This document shows positions 18,161-28,167 of a DNA stretch of 64,000 nucleotides, one piece after another (the stretch's first letter is position 1; every line of letters begins with the position of its first letter). Made by a program: the position numbers and the translations under genes. Origin of the DNA: CAVYUC01 sp963771595 (GTDB lineage Bacteria; Bacteroidota; Bacteroidia; Bacteroidales; Prolixibacteraceae); NCBI GenBank assembly GCA_963771595.1, contig CAVYUC010000035.1:56088-120087 (forward strand). Direction: 5' to 3'. Below the pieces are notes generated by a model that was not told where the DNA came from, did not search any database, and was given only the letters and a program-made list of their open reading frames with translations.

Positions 18161-21100
18161 ATGAAAAAAAAACGAATTCACAGGAATGCTTTTTCCTCTG
18201 TAGGGAAGAAGTTTTTTGTTTCTGTAAAATTAACATTGATAATGTTGATTTTATTTCAAGTCTCTGTTTTTGGTGCTGTTATGCAGCAAAATTCAATTAA
18301 GGGTACAATTACCAATGAGCAGGGAGAACCAATTCCAGGAGTTACAGTAGTAGTAAAAGGTACAAATACGGGTACCATTGCTAATGATGATGGAAGTTTC
18401 ACAATCTCTGCTGAAAGTGGCGATGTTCTTGTATTTTCATTTGTTGGTATGAGAACAAAAGAAGTTCCTGTTGGAAATCAATCCCAAATTGATGTCGTTC
18501 TGGAGGCTGATGTAATTGGATTGGATGAAGTAGTGGCTGTTGGTTATGGCGTTCAAAAGAAAACAACAGTTACCGGTTCAATTAGTACAATTAAAGGTGA
18601 GGAACTTGCCCAAATCCCGGTATCCAACATTTCTCAGTCAATGGCAGGTAAACTTGCCGGAGTTAGCGTTCGTTCAAGTAATGGAGCCCAACCCGGCATG
18701 GATACTCCGGATATTCATATTCGTGGTATTGTAACTACTGGAAATAATAGTCCGTTGGTTGTTGTTGATGGTGTTAAACGAAATAACATTCGCCAGATAG
18801 ATCCGAGTTCTATTGAAAATATCACCATTTTGAAAGATGCTGCTGCTGTTGCACCTTATGGAATTGGAGGTGCAAACGGAGTTATTCTTATAACTACTAA
18901 AAAGGGACAAAAAGGAAGACCAGTAGTGAGGTTGAATACATCTTACGGATTTCAAAATCCAACTTATGTGCCTAATATGCTTAATGCTACAGACTATATG
19001 ACGCTTCAAAATGAAGGTTATTATAATTTAACTCCCAATGGTACAACACCGCCAAACAATCCGGATTTAATAGCGAATTATAAACAGTTACATCAGGAAG
19101 ATCCCTGGAGATATCCCGATTCTGAGTTTATTGATGTATGGAATACAAGCGCTCCCATGCAGGATCATAACCTGGAATTAAGTGGTGGTAACGAAAATAT
19201 TAATTATCATGCCGGACTGGGATATTACGATCAAAAAGGTTTATTTGATCCGGTTGGTTATAAGAGGTATAATTATAATTTAAGCTTGGAAATGAATGCG
19301 ACAAAAACCACAAAAATTGGTTTGTCAATGTATGGTTCTTTGGAAAAAACAAAAGACCTCGATCCGGGAGAAAATGCAACCGGCCATCTTTTTAGGGCAT
19401 TTTATAAATTTGTTCCAATTCAAACCCTTATTTATCCTGAAGGTGATAAATGGGGTGAATCATCAGCAAGTTCGCCTGTAGCTGCATTACGATCAAAAGG
19501 TTATGAGAAATGGGACAGGACTACATTATTAACTTCCGTATTTGTTGAACAGCAATTACCTTTTATTAAAGGATTGAGTGTTAAAGGAGTTTTTAGTTAT
19601 GACCCAACTTCTGAAAATGAAAAACAATGGCATATTCCTTTTATCTATCATCTTATTAATTTAGATACAGATCCTTACACATTCACAGAAACACTGACTA
19701 CGGAAGAAGGAAATTCACCTACATATATTTATTTAAGACAGCAAAACAGGGAATGGCGAAATTATACAGGGCAGCTCTATTTAAACTATGCCCGTACTTT
19801 TGGCGATCATAGTGTAACAGGTTTAATAGTTGCTGAAGCGCGTAAAAATACTTTTACAACATTTTGGGCGCGTCGTAATAATTTTGCGCTCGAAATTGAT
19901 GAACTTGATTTTGGAAGTTCTGATAAAATTAACTACGATAATGGCGGATCCTCCAGTGAAGGAAGTGAGTTAGGTTATGTGTATCGTTTTGGGTACAACT
20001 ACAAAAGCAAATATTTGCTGGAAGCTTCCGGAAGATACGACGGGCATTATTATTTTGCACCAGGGGCAAGATGGGGATATTTTCCGGCATTTTCAGCTGC
20101 CTGGCGAATATCAGAAGAAGATTTTATGGCGAATACATCATCAATCGATAATTTAAAATTACGCGCTTCATGGGGACAGTCGGGGATGTTGGCAGGAGAT
20201 CCTTTTCAATATCTGGCAGGTTATGAATTACGCGGAAATGCTTATATATTTGGCACATCAGGACTGGTTCAGGGATCAAGGGTTGCTATGGAACCCAATC
20301 CTAACATCACCTGGGAAATTTCTACAAAAACTGATATTGGTCTGGATTTAAATATGTGGGACGGTTTATTGGGAGTAGAATTTGATTATTTTCATGAAAA
20401 CCGCACGGGTATGTTATTGGCTCCACAGGTAATATTACCGGTGGAGTATGGTCTGGCTCTTTCTCAGGAAAATGCCGGAGAAATGAAAAACGATGGAATT
20501 GAAATTACGCTGTCATCGTATAAAAAATTAAGCAATGGTATGGAATTATCGTTGAGCGGGAATTTCAGTTACGCCAAAAACAGAATGATAGAAGTGTATG
20601 AGACAGATGCACAAAGAGAAAATCCAAACCGAACTTTAACCGGAAGGCCATTTGGTACTCCGTTTGGTTATAAAGCACTCGGACTATTTACTACTGCTGA
20701 TGATAAAAACGGTGACGGTATTATTAATTCGGAAGATGGTTATACTGTAACACAATTTGGCGATTTGCACCCCGGCGATATCATATATGCCGATCTCAGT
20801 GGTCCGGAAGGTGTGCCGGATGACAAAATTGATTCAAACGATGAATACCCAATTGGTTATCCTGTTTATCCGTTAATGACCTTTGGATTAACACCTGAAT
20901 TACGCTGGAATGGAATTGATATTTCACTATTCTTCCAGGGATCAGCAATGTCAAGTATTAATATTCGCCAGTTTATGACTGTGCCATTCGAGAACAATGG
21001 AAGTAATACTGCATATGAGTATTTTGATAACCGCTGGACTCCGGATAATCAGGATGCAAGGTATCCAAGAGCAACTCCTTCACCTTATGCAAACAATACA

Positions 21101-21349
21101 CAAAACTCCGACTGGTGGACGGTAAATTCCGGCTATCTGCGGTTAAAAACCCTGGTGGTTGGATACAATATTCCTAAATCAATAATGGATAATATTGGTA
21201 TCACCGGAATTCGCGTTTACTATACCGGCCAAAATTTACTAACTTTTAGTAATATTAACCATATCGATCCGGAAATGGGTTACGACGAACGGGAAAATTC
21301 TTATCCGGTAATGAGAACTCATATGTTTGGATTGAATTTAACTTTTTAA
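18161..21349 (+). CDS. SusC/RagA-family TonB-dependent outer-membrane transporter
   Basis: 1062 aa. A long signal sequence (hydrophobic core LTLIMLILFQVSVFG) is followed by a carboxypeptidase-D-like regulatory domain (about 45-125, GEPIPGVTVVVKGTNTG). A DEVVAVGYGVQKK motif marks the start of the plug domain (about 125-250), and the rest is the beta-barrel ending in LNLTF with the terminal Phe. It imports oligosaccharides across the outer membrane using TonB energy, together with the SusD-like lipoprotein encoded 18 bp downstream. The substrate is not evident from sequence. The extended N-terminal domain marks it as a standard SusC rather than one gated by an anti-sigma factor. Confidence 0.96.
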   Translation: MKKKRIHRNAFSSVGKKFFVSVKLTLIMLILFQVSVFGAVMQQNSIKGTITNEQGEPIPGVTVVVKGTNTGTIANDDGSFTISAESGDVLVFSFVGMRTKEVPVGNQSQIDVVLEADVIGLDEVVAVGYGVQKKTTVTGSISTIKGEELAQIPVSNISQSMAGKLAGVSVRSSNGAQPGMDTPDIHIRGIVTTGNNSPLVVVDGVKRNNIRQIDPSSIENITILKDAAAVAPYGIGGANGVILITTKKGQKGRPVVRLNTSYGFQNPTYVPNMLNATDYMTLQNEGYYNLTPNGTTPPNNPDLIANYKQLHQEDPWRYPDSEFIDVWNTSAPMQDHNLELSGGNENINYHAGLGYYDQKGLFDPVGYKRYNYNLSLEMNATKTTKIGLSMYGSLEKTKDLDPGENATGHLFRAFYKFVPIQTLIYPEGDKWGESSASSPVAALRSKGYEKWDRTTLLTSVFVEQQLPFIKGLSVKGVFSYDPTSENEKQWHIPFIYHLINLDTDPYTFTETLTTEEGNSPTYIYLRQQNREWRNYTGQLYLNYARTFGDHSVTGLIVAEARKNTFTTFWARRNNFALEIDELDFGSSDKINYDNGGSSSEGSELGYVYRFGYNYKSKYLLEASGRYDGHYYFAPGARWGYFPAFSAAWRISEEDFMANTSSIDNLKLRASWGQSGMLAGDPFQYLAGYELRGNAYIFGTSGLVQGSRVAMEPNPNITWEISTKTDIGLDLNMWDGLLGVEFDYFHENRTGMLLAPQVILPVEYGLALSQENAGEMKNDGIEITLSSYKKLSNGMELSLSGNFSYAKNRMIEVYETDAQRENPNRTLTGRPFGTPFGYKALGLFTTADDKNGDGIINSEDGYTVTQFGDLHPGDIIYADLSGPEGVPDDKIDSNDEYPIGYPVYPLMTFGLTPELRWNGIDISLFFQGSAMSSINIRQFMTVPFENNGSNTAYEYFDNRWTPDNQDARYPRATPSPYANNTQNSDWWTVNSGYLRLKTLVVGYNIPKSIMDNIGITGIRVYYTGQNLLTFSNINHIDPEMGYDERENSYPVMRTHMFGLNLTF

Positions 21350-21367
21350 TTTGTAAAAACTGAAATT

Positions 21368-23182
21368 ATGAAAAGGATACAATTTAAAACCATATTATTA
21401 GGAATTTGTGTAACAACAATTTTTATCACAAATTCATGTGATCAGGAACAGTTTCTTGAAAATGAAAATAAATCGAATCTCACCGACCAAACTCAATGGG
21501 CATCAGAAGCCAACGCTGATATTTTCTTAAATGATGTTTATAGTGAATTGGTTCCAGTATATAATCTTGCCGAACAACTTGATTATTATACTGATGACTA
21601 TAATATAAGTCACTACTATACTGCTTCCAACTGGAGACAGGGAATAACACTTGCACCATCTACCAGTACAGATGGTGTTTGGGGCGGAACACATGGTCCG
21701 ACTAATGGCATGCACTGGAACCGTTTTTTTACAATTGTAAGAAAATGCAATACGTTCATTCAAAAAGTTGAAGATAACGCAGAAAATTTTTCGGATGATT
21801 ATTACAACAAAAGACTGGATGAAGCCAGATTTCTCAGGGCATTCTTTTATGCCAACTTATTCACCCATATCGGTGGTCTTCCAATTATCGAAGTTCCACT
21901 CGACAGAAACTCAATGACTGAAGATGAATTGTATTATCCACGCGAAAGTTTTGAGACAACTTTTAATTTTATTACCAGTGAGTTGGGCAGCATTGTAGAT
22001 CATGGCTATCTGCCGGTTAAATACAGTGCAGGTGACCCAAATGCCGGCCGCGCAACTTTGGGTGCAGCTTTGGCTTTAAAAGGTTGGATCGAACTTTTTG
22101 CTGCAAGTCCGCTTTTTAACAGTGGAGAAGCTTACTTGCCTGATCCTGGTAACTTTGTGCATTTTGCCAGTGCCGATGCAACTCGTTGGTCAAAAGCAGC
22201 TACTACCAATAAAAAATTTATCGATGAATATGGAAATGGACATCCGTATGAACTTTTCGATGATCCCGCAAACTTGTTCAGGGCTGCTAATGAATACAAT
22301 TCTGAAATTATATGGGACAGACAGTTTCTCGATGTTCCGGGAATGGGAAGTAGCTATGAACGGCGCGGAGGACCAACTTATGTGCTTGGGCAGTATATGA
22401 CCTGGGGAAATTATAATCCCACACAGGAAATAGTAGATCAATACGCAATGGCAAATGGGAAACTAATAACAGATCCGGAGTCTGGTTATGATCCACAAAA
22501 TCCATACGTTGGGCGTGAACAACGGTTTTATAACGATATTGTTTACGATGGTGCACCATACAAACTTGACTGGATGCCGCGAACAGATACAATATTTACC
22601 CGCATTGACGAAACATATGCAAATCCTGACAAAACAAATCAAATTGATTTGGCCGGAAAAACTGACGTTGGTGATTCGGGTTATTACCAGAAAAAGAAAC
22701 TGAATCCTGATGCTGCCCCTGCAAATGATGCAAGCGGAGAAAATTATATATTCATGCGGTATGCCGAAGTTCTTTTAAACTTTGCCGAAGCACAAAATGA
22801 AGCTACCGGACCTAATGCCGATGTTTATGATGCAATTAATAAAATCCGCGAACGGGCCGACCTGCCGCCGCTTGAGCAGGGATTGTCGAAAGATGAAATG
22901 CGCGATGCAATTTGGAGAGAACGCCGTGTAGAACTTTCTTTTGAAAATAAACGGTATTTTGATAATAAACGCTGGAAAATTGCTGAAGATGTGATGAATG
23001 TTGCACGACATAATATGGTCATCCGTAATACTGTACCTTCTGACAATTCTGGTGATTGGGTTTATAGTGTTGAACCCGAAGTAAAATGGACACCCAAATT
23101 CGAACTTAAACAATATATGAGTCCTATTCCTCAGGATGTAATTGATCAAAATTCAAAAATTGTTCAAAATCCTGGCTATTAG
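21368..23182 (+). CDS. SusD/RagB-family glycan-binding lipoprotein
   Basis: 604 aa. The N-terminal lipobox is TNSC with Cys24, followed by acidic residues (DQEQ) that favour export to the cell surface. The middle region has the TPR-like helices of the SusD fold (RLDEARFLRAFFYANLF). The C-terminal part has the family signature ALNKIRERA-type motif (YDAINKIRERADLPPL) and ends with WTPKFELKQYMSPIPQDVID. It forms the lid of the SusC barrel and captures the glycan. It is cotranscribed with the susC-like gene and followed by a Rho-independent terminator. Confidence 0.96.
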   Translation: MKRIQFKTILLGICVTTIFITNSCDQEQFLENENKSNLTDQTQWASEANADIFLNDVYSELVPVYNLAEQLDYYTDDYNISHYYTASNWRQGITLAPSTSTDGVWGGTHGPTNGMHWNRFFTIVRKCNTFIQKVEDNAENFSDDYYNKRLDEARFLRAFFYANLFTHIGGLPIIEVPLDRNSMTEDELYYPRESFETTFNFITSELGSIVDHGYLPVKYSAGDPNAGRATLGAALALKGWIELFAASPLFNSGEAYLPDPGNFVHFASADATRWSKAATTNKKFIDEYGNGHPYELFDDPANLFRAANEYNSEIIWDRQFLDVPGMGSSYERRGGPTYVLGQYMTWGNYNPTQEIVDQYAMANGKLITDPESGYDPQNPYVGREQRFYNDIVYDGAPYKLDWMPRTDTIFTRIDETYANPDKTNQIDLAGKTDVGDSGYYQKKKLNPDAAPANDASGENYIFMRYAEVLLNFAEAQNEATGPNADVYDAINKIRERADLPPLEQGLSKDEMRDAIWRERRVELSFENKRYFDNKRWKIAEDVMNVARHNMVIRNTVPSDNSGDWVYSVEPEVKWTPKFELKQYMSPIPQDVIDQNSKIVQNPGY

Positions 23183-23210
23183 ATTTTGTTGGGTTTACAT
23201 GAAATAATTC

Positions 23211-23254
23211 ACTCCGGATCTTGTTTGAAAAAGCATTATCCGGAGTATTTTTTT
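23211..23254 (+). terminator. Rho-independent terminator after susD-like gene
   Basis: ACTCCGGAT (23211-23219) pairs perfectly with ATCCGGAGT (23238-23246) around an 18-nt loop and is followed by ATTTTTTTAT. It closes the susC/susD operon and separates it from the TPR gene, which begins 12 bp after the T tract. Confidence 0.85.
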
Positions 23255-23265
23255 ATCTTGTTTGA

Positions 23266-25068
23266 ATGATTAAGAGCAAAAAAATAAAATGGCTTATTTT
23301 GCTATCGGCAACGGGTATAATATTGCTTATTTTGTTTATAGCAGGTTTAAATTTTCCCACAAGAAATAGTATTCCTCAAATACCTGAAAACATTTCATCA
23401 AAACAACTTCATAATCAGTTGCGAACGGCTTACTGGAAGGCAGTAATAAATCCTTGTTCAGATAATTTAGGCGAACTTGGTATAGCTTATCATTCTGCTT
23501 CGGAATATCAACGGGCGGCTGCATGTTACCAGCTTGCGTTGAAAAAAAACGAAGCAAATTGGCAATGGAATTATTATCTCGGGTATTTGCAGAAAGAAAT
23601 GGGAAATTCACAACAAGTGATAAAAAACTTTCGAACTGTTGTTCAAAAAAATCCCAACGCTTTTCATGCATGGTATTACCTTGGAGAGGAGCTTCACAAA
23701 ACGGGAGAAACAATAAAAGCCATAGAAACATTTAAAAATATTGAATTTGCCGGGGAGAATAATACGGAATTAAAACATTATTTGCATACCGACCATTTTC
23801 CTTTTAATATTTATGTTAAAAACCAAATGGCTATGTCGTTCATAAATTCAAATGATTTGGATTTGGCAGAAGAACAACTGAATGAGATTATTCGGGATAA
23901 TAAATCATTCGGGTTGGCATACCGTTTACTTGGTCGGTTATACAGGTTGAAAGGAGATACTGTTTTAAGTGAGAAATATATTGTCAGGGCCAATGACTTA
24001 ATCGCTTATACATCGCCGGTAGATACATTAATTGATCAGATTGCACAACGTTCGAGAAGTGAATTCTATTTGCTGAAACAAATTGATGAAGCCGACAAAA
24101 TGCGGTATTTCGGTTGGGAATCACAACTTGTAAAACAAGGGTTAAAATATTTGCCCGAGAATAAATATATGGCTTCAAAAGCTATTACTTTTTATTTTAA
24201 AACAGATTCAGCTAAAAATGCATTGCCGCTGTTAAAAGAACATTTCAATTCATTTTACAACGATTTTAACGAATTGCAGTATGTTGCAAAATTATTATTC
24301 GAAAACAGATATTTTGCTCAATCGAATATTTATTACAAACGGGCTTTAGAATTAAAGCCTGAAAAGACAGATATTCAGGTTTATTTGGTTTTGGGGCTTT
24401 TTTATCAGAATGAAAAACAAAAAGCTCTCGATTTAATGGATAATTTTGTTGATAATGAAATGGATAATCCTGAATTTCTTGAAAATGCGGTGGTTGAATT
24501 ATTAGGAATGGGAGAATATGAGAAGGCCGGAATTTATCTCGAAAAATTGAAAAAACTTACTCCTGAAAGTTCGAAATCATTTCTTTTGAGCGGCCAGATT
24601 GCCCAGCAAAACGGAGATTTAAAAAAAGCTGAATTATTATTCAAAACTGCTTTTCAATTAACCCCTGATGACTTGGTTTGCATGAAATCATTAAGCGATG
24701 TTTTAATGCGCCAAAAATTGTGGAAAGAATCAATTAACCATTTCGAAACATCAATGGAATATTTTCCGAATGAACCATATCTCCTGGAAATTTACGGCAC
24801 TTTACTGGTTGTTTGTCCGGAGCTGGATCTTCGAAATTACGTGCTGGGAAAAGAATACCTTGAACGGGCATTTTATCATAAAGATTGCCCACCGGAAATA
24901 GCTATTTCTGCAGGTAAAAGTTTGGCGGATGTTTATTTTGCAACGGGTGATAGTCAGACTGCTTCCTACTATTTAAGGATTGTAATCAGTTATGCTAAAA
25001 GTTTAGGTGTTTCACAGGAATACACTGATAAGCTTGAGAAAAAATTAGATGAAATGAGTATTATTTAA
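23266..25068 (+). CDS. Membrane-anchored tetratricopeptide-repeat protein
   Basis: 600 aa. One N-terminal membrane segment (residues 8-28, IKWLILLSATGIILLILFIA) is followed by tetratricopeptide repeats across the whole protein, for example EYQRAAACYQLALKKNEANW, NAFHAWYYLGEELHKTGE and KKAELLFKTAFQLTPDD. Such proteins act as scaffolds or in secretion and assembly, and nothing in the sequence points to an enzyme. The start lies so close to the preceding terminator that transcription probably begins inside or near the hairpin, or reads through it. Confidence 0.8.
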   Translation: MIKSKKIKWLILLSATGIILLILFIAGLNFPTRNSIPQIPENISSKQLHNQLRTAYWKAVINPCSDNLGELGIAYHSASEYQRAAACYQLALKKNEANWQWNYYLGYLQKEMGNSQQVIKNFRTVVQKNPNAFHAWYYLGEELHKTGETIKAIETFKNIEFAGENNTELKHYLHTDHFPFNIYVKNQMAMSFINSNDLDLAEEQLNEIIRDNKSFGLAYRLLGRLYRLKGDTVLSEKYIVRANDLIAYTSPVDTLIDQIAQRSRSEFYLLKQIDEADKMRYFGWESQLVKQGLKYLPENKYMASKAITFYFKTDSAKNALPLLKEHFNSFYNDFNELQYVAKLLFENRYFAQSNIYYKRALELKPEKTDIQVYLVLGLFYQNEKQKALDLMDNFVDNEMDNPEFLENAVVELLGMGEYEKAGIYLEKLKKLTPESSKSFLLSGQIAQQNGDLKKAELLFKTAFQLTPDDLVCMKSLSDVLMRQKLWKESINHFETSMEYFPNEPYLLEIYGTLLVVCPELDLRNYVLGKEYLERAFYHKDCPPEIAISAGKSLADVYFATGDSQTASYYLRIVISYAKSLGVSQEYTDKLEKKLDEMSII

Positions 25069-25272
25069 ATTATGACATGATCGAATGTCTTAGTGAAAAG
25101 GTGGTTGTGCCACTATATATTAATTCCACAAACAGTAATTCTTCGTCTTTAAATCCGGCATTTTATTACCACCACAACATGTTATTAAAAAAGTAGGAAT
25201 TGAAATTAGAAAATGAAATTTCAGCGGATTTTATTTAACTTAACCACATAATTTTGAAATCAAACGTACAAT

Positions 25273-27668
25273 ATGAAAACCAGGTTTTTTTTCGCCCTCT
25301 TTTTAATACTGACTGTAAATTTACAAAATGCTTCGAGCCGGGACTGGATTCAACTTACGGATAACTGGCGGTTTACAAAAGGCAATCCTGAAAATGCACA
25401 GGCTGTAAATTTCGATGATTCATCGTGGGAGCTGGTGAATATTCCGCACGATTGGGCGATTACCGGCCCGTTTAATGAAAGTGAACCGGGAAATACGGCT
25501 AAACTTCCCTGGAAAGGCGAAGGATGGTATCGCAAAACATTTCAGGTGGATGCAGCCGATAAAGGTAAAATTGTCTATATTCTTTTTGACGGAATTATGG
25601 CACAACCGAGGATTTATATCAACGGGAAACTGGCTGGTGGCTGGGATTACGGCTACAACAGCTTTTATCTGAATGTATCGGATTACATTAATTTTGGCGG
25701 CCAAAATACCATTGCCGTATATGTTGATACCCGGCAACACGGCAGTCGCTGGTATCCGGGAGCCGGTATATACCGGAAAGTCAGCATGCTTATTACCGAT
25801 CCTGTACATACCGAAATTTGGGGAACTTATGTTACCACCCCTGAAGTTTCAGATGCGTATGCCGATATCCGGGTTTTGAATACGGTAAATAACTGGAGTT
25901 CTTCCGAAAAGGAAGTAGTTGTGGAGGCACAGATTTTAAGTCCTGACGGAATAAAAATTGCAGGCTCTGAAAATAAAAAGAAAATAAGGGCAGGCAATTC
26001 CCTTGAATTTGATTACTGGTTTACGGTTCCGGGCCCTATCCGCTGGGATTTGAGTAATCCGGTGTTATACAGTATAAAAACCATTGTTAAAGAAGGGGAT
26101 AAAATTCTGGATGAAAAAATTACTCCGTTTGGCATTCGCAGTTTTACATTTACTGCTGATAATGGATTTTTTCTGAATGGAAATCATCTGCAATTAAAAG
26201 GTGTCAACCTGCATCATGATCATGGGCCGCTGGGAGCTGCTTTCAATACACGGGCCATGGAACGTCAGCTCGAAATAATGAAAGAGATGGGTTGTAACGC
26301 CATTCGCACAAGTCATAATGTTTGCGCCCCTGAATTACTGGAATTGTGTGATAAAATGGGGTTCATCGTATTTAATGAAGCTTTTGACAAATGGGATGAT
26401 AAAGCCGATATTACACCTGAAACCGATTTTTATGAATTCGGTGAACGGAATATAAGGAATTTCGTGAAGCGCGACCGCAATCATCCTTCCGTATTTATCT
26501 GGAGTGTGGGAAACGAAATGAGCGACATTCAGGGAAACATTGACAATGGTTTGCAGAAACTGGCAGCTATGGTTGGTTACGTCAACAGGTACGACATTTC
26601 GCGGCCGGTAACCATGGCGTGCGATCAGGATGGAAATGCTTTCTGGCGCCATTTCGACTACTACGATATTCATGCCTGGAACTATGATCAGCGGTGGGAA
26701 CCGGCCCGAAAATTGGATCCTTCCAAGGCTGTTATTATAAGCGAGTCGGCATCAACAGTGAGCACCCGTGGCTTTTACGAACTGCCCCTGCCGGAAAAGC
26801 AAACAGATTTTACAAAATCAAACCAGGTCAGTTCCTACGATTTAAACGCTCCATACTGGTCCGAAATTCCGGATGATGATTTCATGTGGCAGGAAAATGC
26901 AGATTATATTACCGGAGAATTTGTATGGACTGGTTTTGATTATCTTGGCGAACCTACACCTTATCCTTCATCCCGCAGTTCTTATTTTGGTATTGTTGAT
27001 TTATGCGGAATCCCCAAAGATCGCTTTTATCTGTACCAAAGCCACTGGAGGCCCGAAAAAGACAATGTCCATATTTTACCGCACTGGAACTGGTCGGGCT
27101 ACGCAGGTAAAAAGGTGCCGGTATTTGTATATACCAACGGCGATGCAGCAGAACTTTTTTTGAATGGCAAATCCCTGGGACAACAGCATAAAAAACCGAA
27201 GTCGGAAATCTCAACTGAACGTTACCGCCTGATGTGGCCTGATGTTATTTACGAGCCAGGGGAACTAAAAGCAGTAGCTTACAAAGAAGGAAAAGTTATC
27301 GGGGAAGCAATGGTTCGAACTGCAGGAGAACCTGACTCAAATAAAACTTACTCCCGACCGGACGGCAATAAATGCTTCAGGAAACGATTTGTGCTATATA
27401 TCTGGTGGAAGCATATGATAAAGATGGTAATTTATGCCCGCTGGCGGATAACATGATTCATTTTGAAATAAAGGGACCTGTTAAAATTGCAGGCGTGGGA
27501 AATGGCAATCCACGCTCTTATGAGCCTTTTCAGGCTGATTACCGGAAATTATTCTTTGGCAAAGCCATGCTCATCCTTCGTTCAGAAAAACAAAAACCGG
27601 GAACAATTGAAGTAATTGCAACTGCTGATGGACTGAAAACTGACCAAATCGTTATTGACAGCAATTAA
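25273..27668 (+). pseudogene. GH2 beta-galactosidase-like enzyme, two C-terminal frameshifts
   Basis: A signal peptide (FFALFLILTVNLQNASS) is followed by the GH2 sugar-binding, Ig-like and TIM-barrel domains. The likely acid/base is E415 in VGNEMSD, and the likely nucleophile is E491 in IISESAS. The catalytic barrel is intact to about residue 690. The C-terminal Ig domain is split by two single-base indels at about 27331-27335 and 27402-27405. Reading through them gives TQIKLTPDRTAINASGNDL, then VEAYDKDGNLCPLADN, and the conserved IAGVGNGNP before the stop at 27668. The intact enzyme would be about 800 aa, periplasmic or surface, acting on beta-galactosides or beta-glucuronides. The catalytic part might still be active if the indels are real. 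Confidence 0.88.
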
Positions 27669-28167
27669 AACAAAACTTTGCAGTATAGCTTTTTGATCGA
27701 ACGGCTGGCATTGAGGGAGTCCTTTTTACCCTCACTTGTGTTACCAATTCACTTTATATCAAAAGTACCTGAAAGCATACCTATAATCTCAAATAAGCTT
27801 GCTATCCCTGGATAGGAATCACATATCAAAAGATAGCAAGATCATATCTATGGCGTGAAGCCTGCTATCCCTGGATAGGAACTAAATATCAAAAGATAGC
27901 AAGATCATATCCATAGCGTGAAGCCTGCTATCTCTGAATAGGAACCACATATCTTAAGATAGCAAGATTATATCCATAGCGAGAAGCCTTCTATCTCTGG
28001 ATAGGAATCACATATCTGAAGATAGCAGAATGATATCCATTGTGGGGAACCGGTTTTAACAATTTAGATTTATTCTCTTTCTGTTTATTGGCTGGCCTGT
28101 CCTATTTTTTGTATTTTAACGCGCTTTATACAATCAATATTTATCAATCAACTAAACAGTATTTGAA
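27669..28167. other. Intergenic region carrying tandem hairpins
   Basis: 499 bp between the GH2 gene and the 1148-aa gene. Apart from the four-copy 63-bp repeat at about 27795-28043 it contains no reading frame. An AT-rich stretch before the ATG at 28168 is the likely promoter area, with a weak TATTTTTTG candidate near 28103. Confidence 0.6.
27795..28043. repeat. Four 63-bp tandem repeats, each a hairpin
   Basis: GCTATC occurs at 27801, 27864 and 27927, with a variant TCTATC at 27990, giving an exact 63-bp period. In each unit a left arm TTGCTATC or CTGCTATC pairs with GATAGCAAG about 25 bases later, and a smaller CTATCC..GGATAG hairpin nests inside. The copies differ at scattered positions but keep the period and most pairing. 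The period is a multiple of three, but no open frame spans the block. Possible roles are an RNA or DNA structural element, a protein-binding array or a transcript stabiliser. Confidence 0.85.

Noticed and set aside
27795..28043. 63-bp repeats as a second CRISPR array
   Set aside because: There is no unique spacer between identical units. The whole 63-bp unit is repeated with scattered changes, so it is a tandem repeat.
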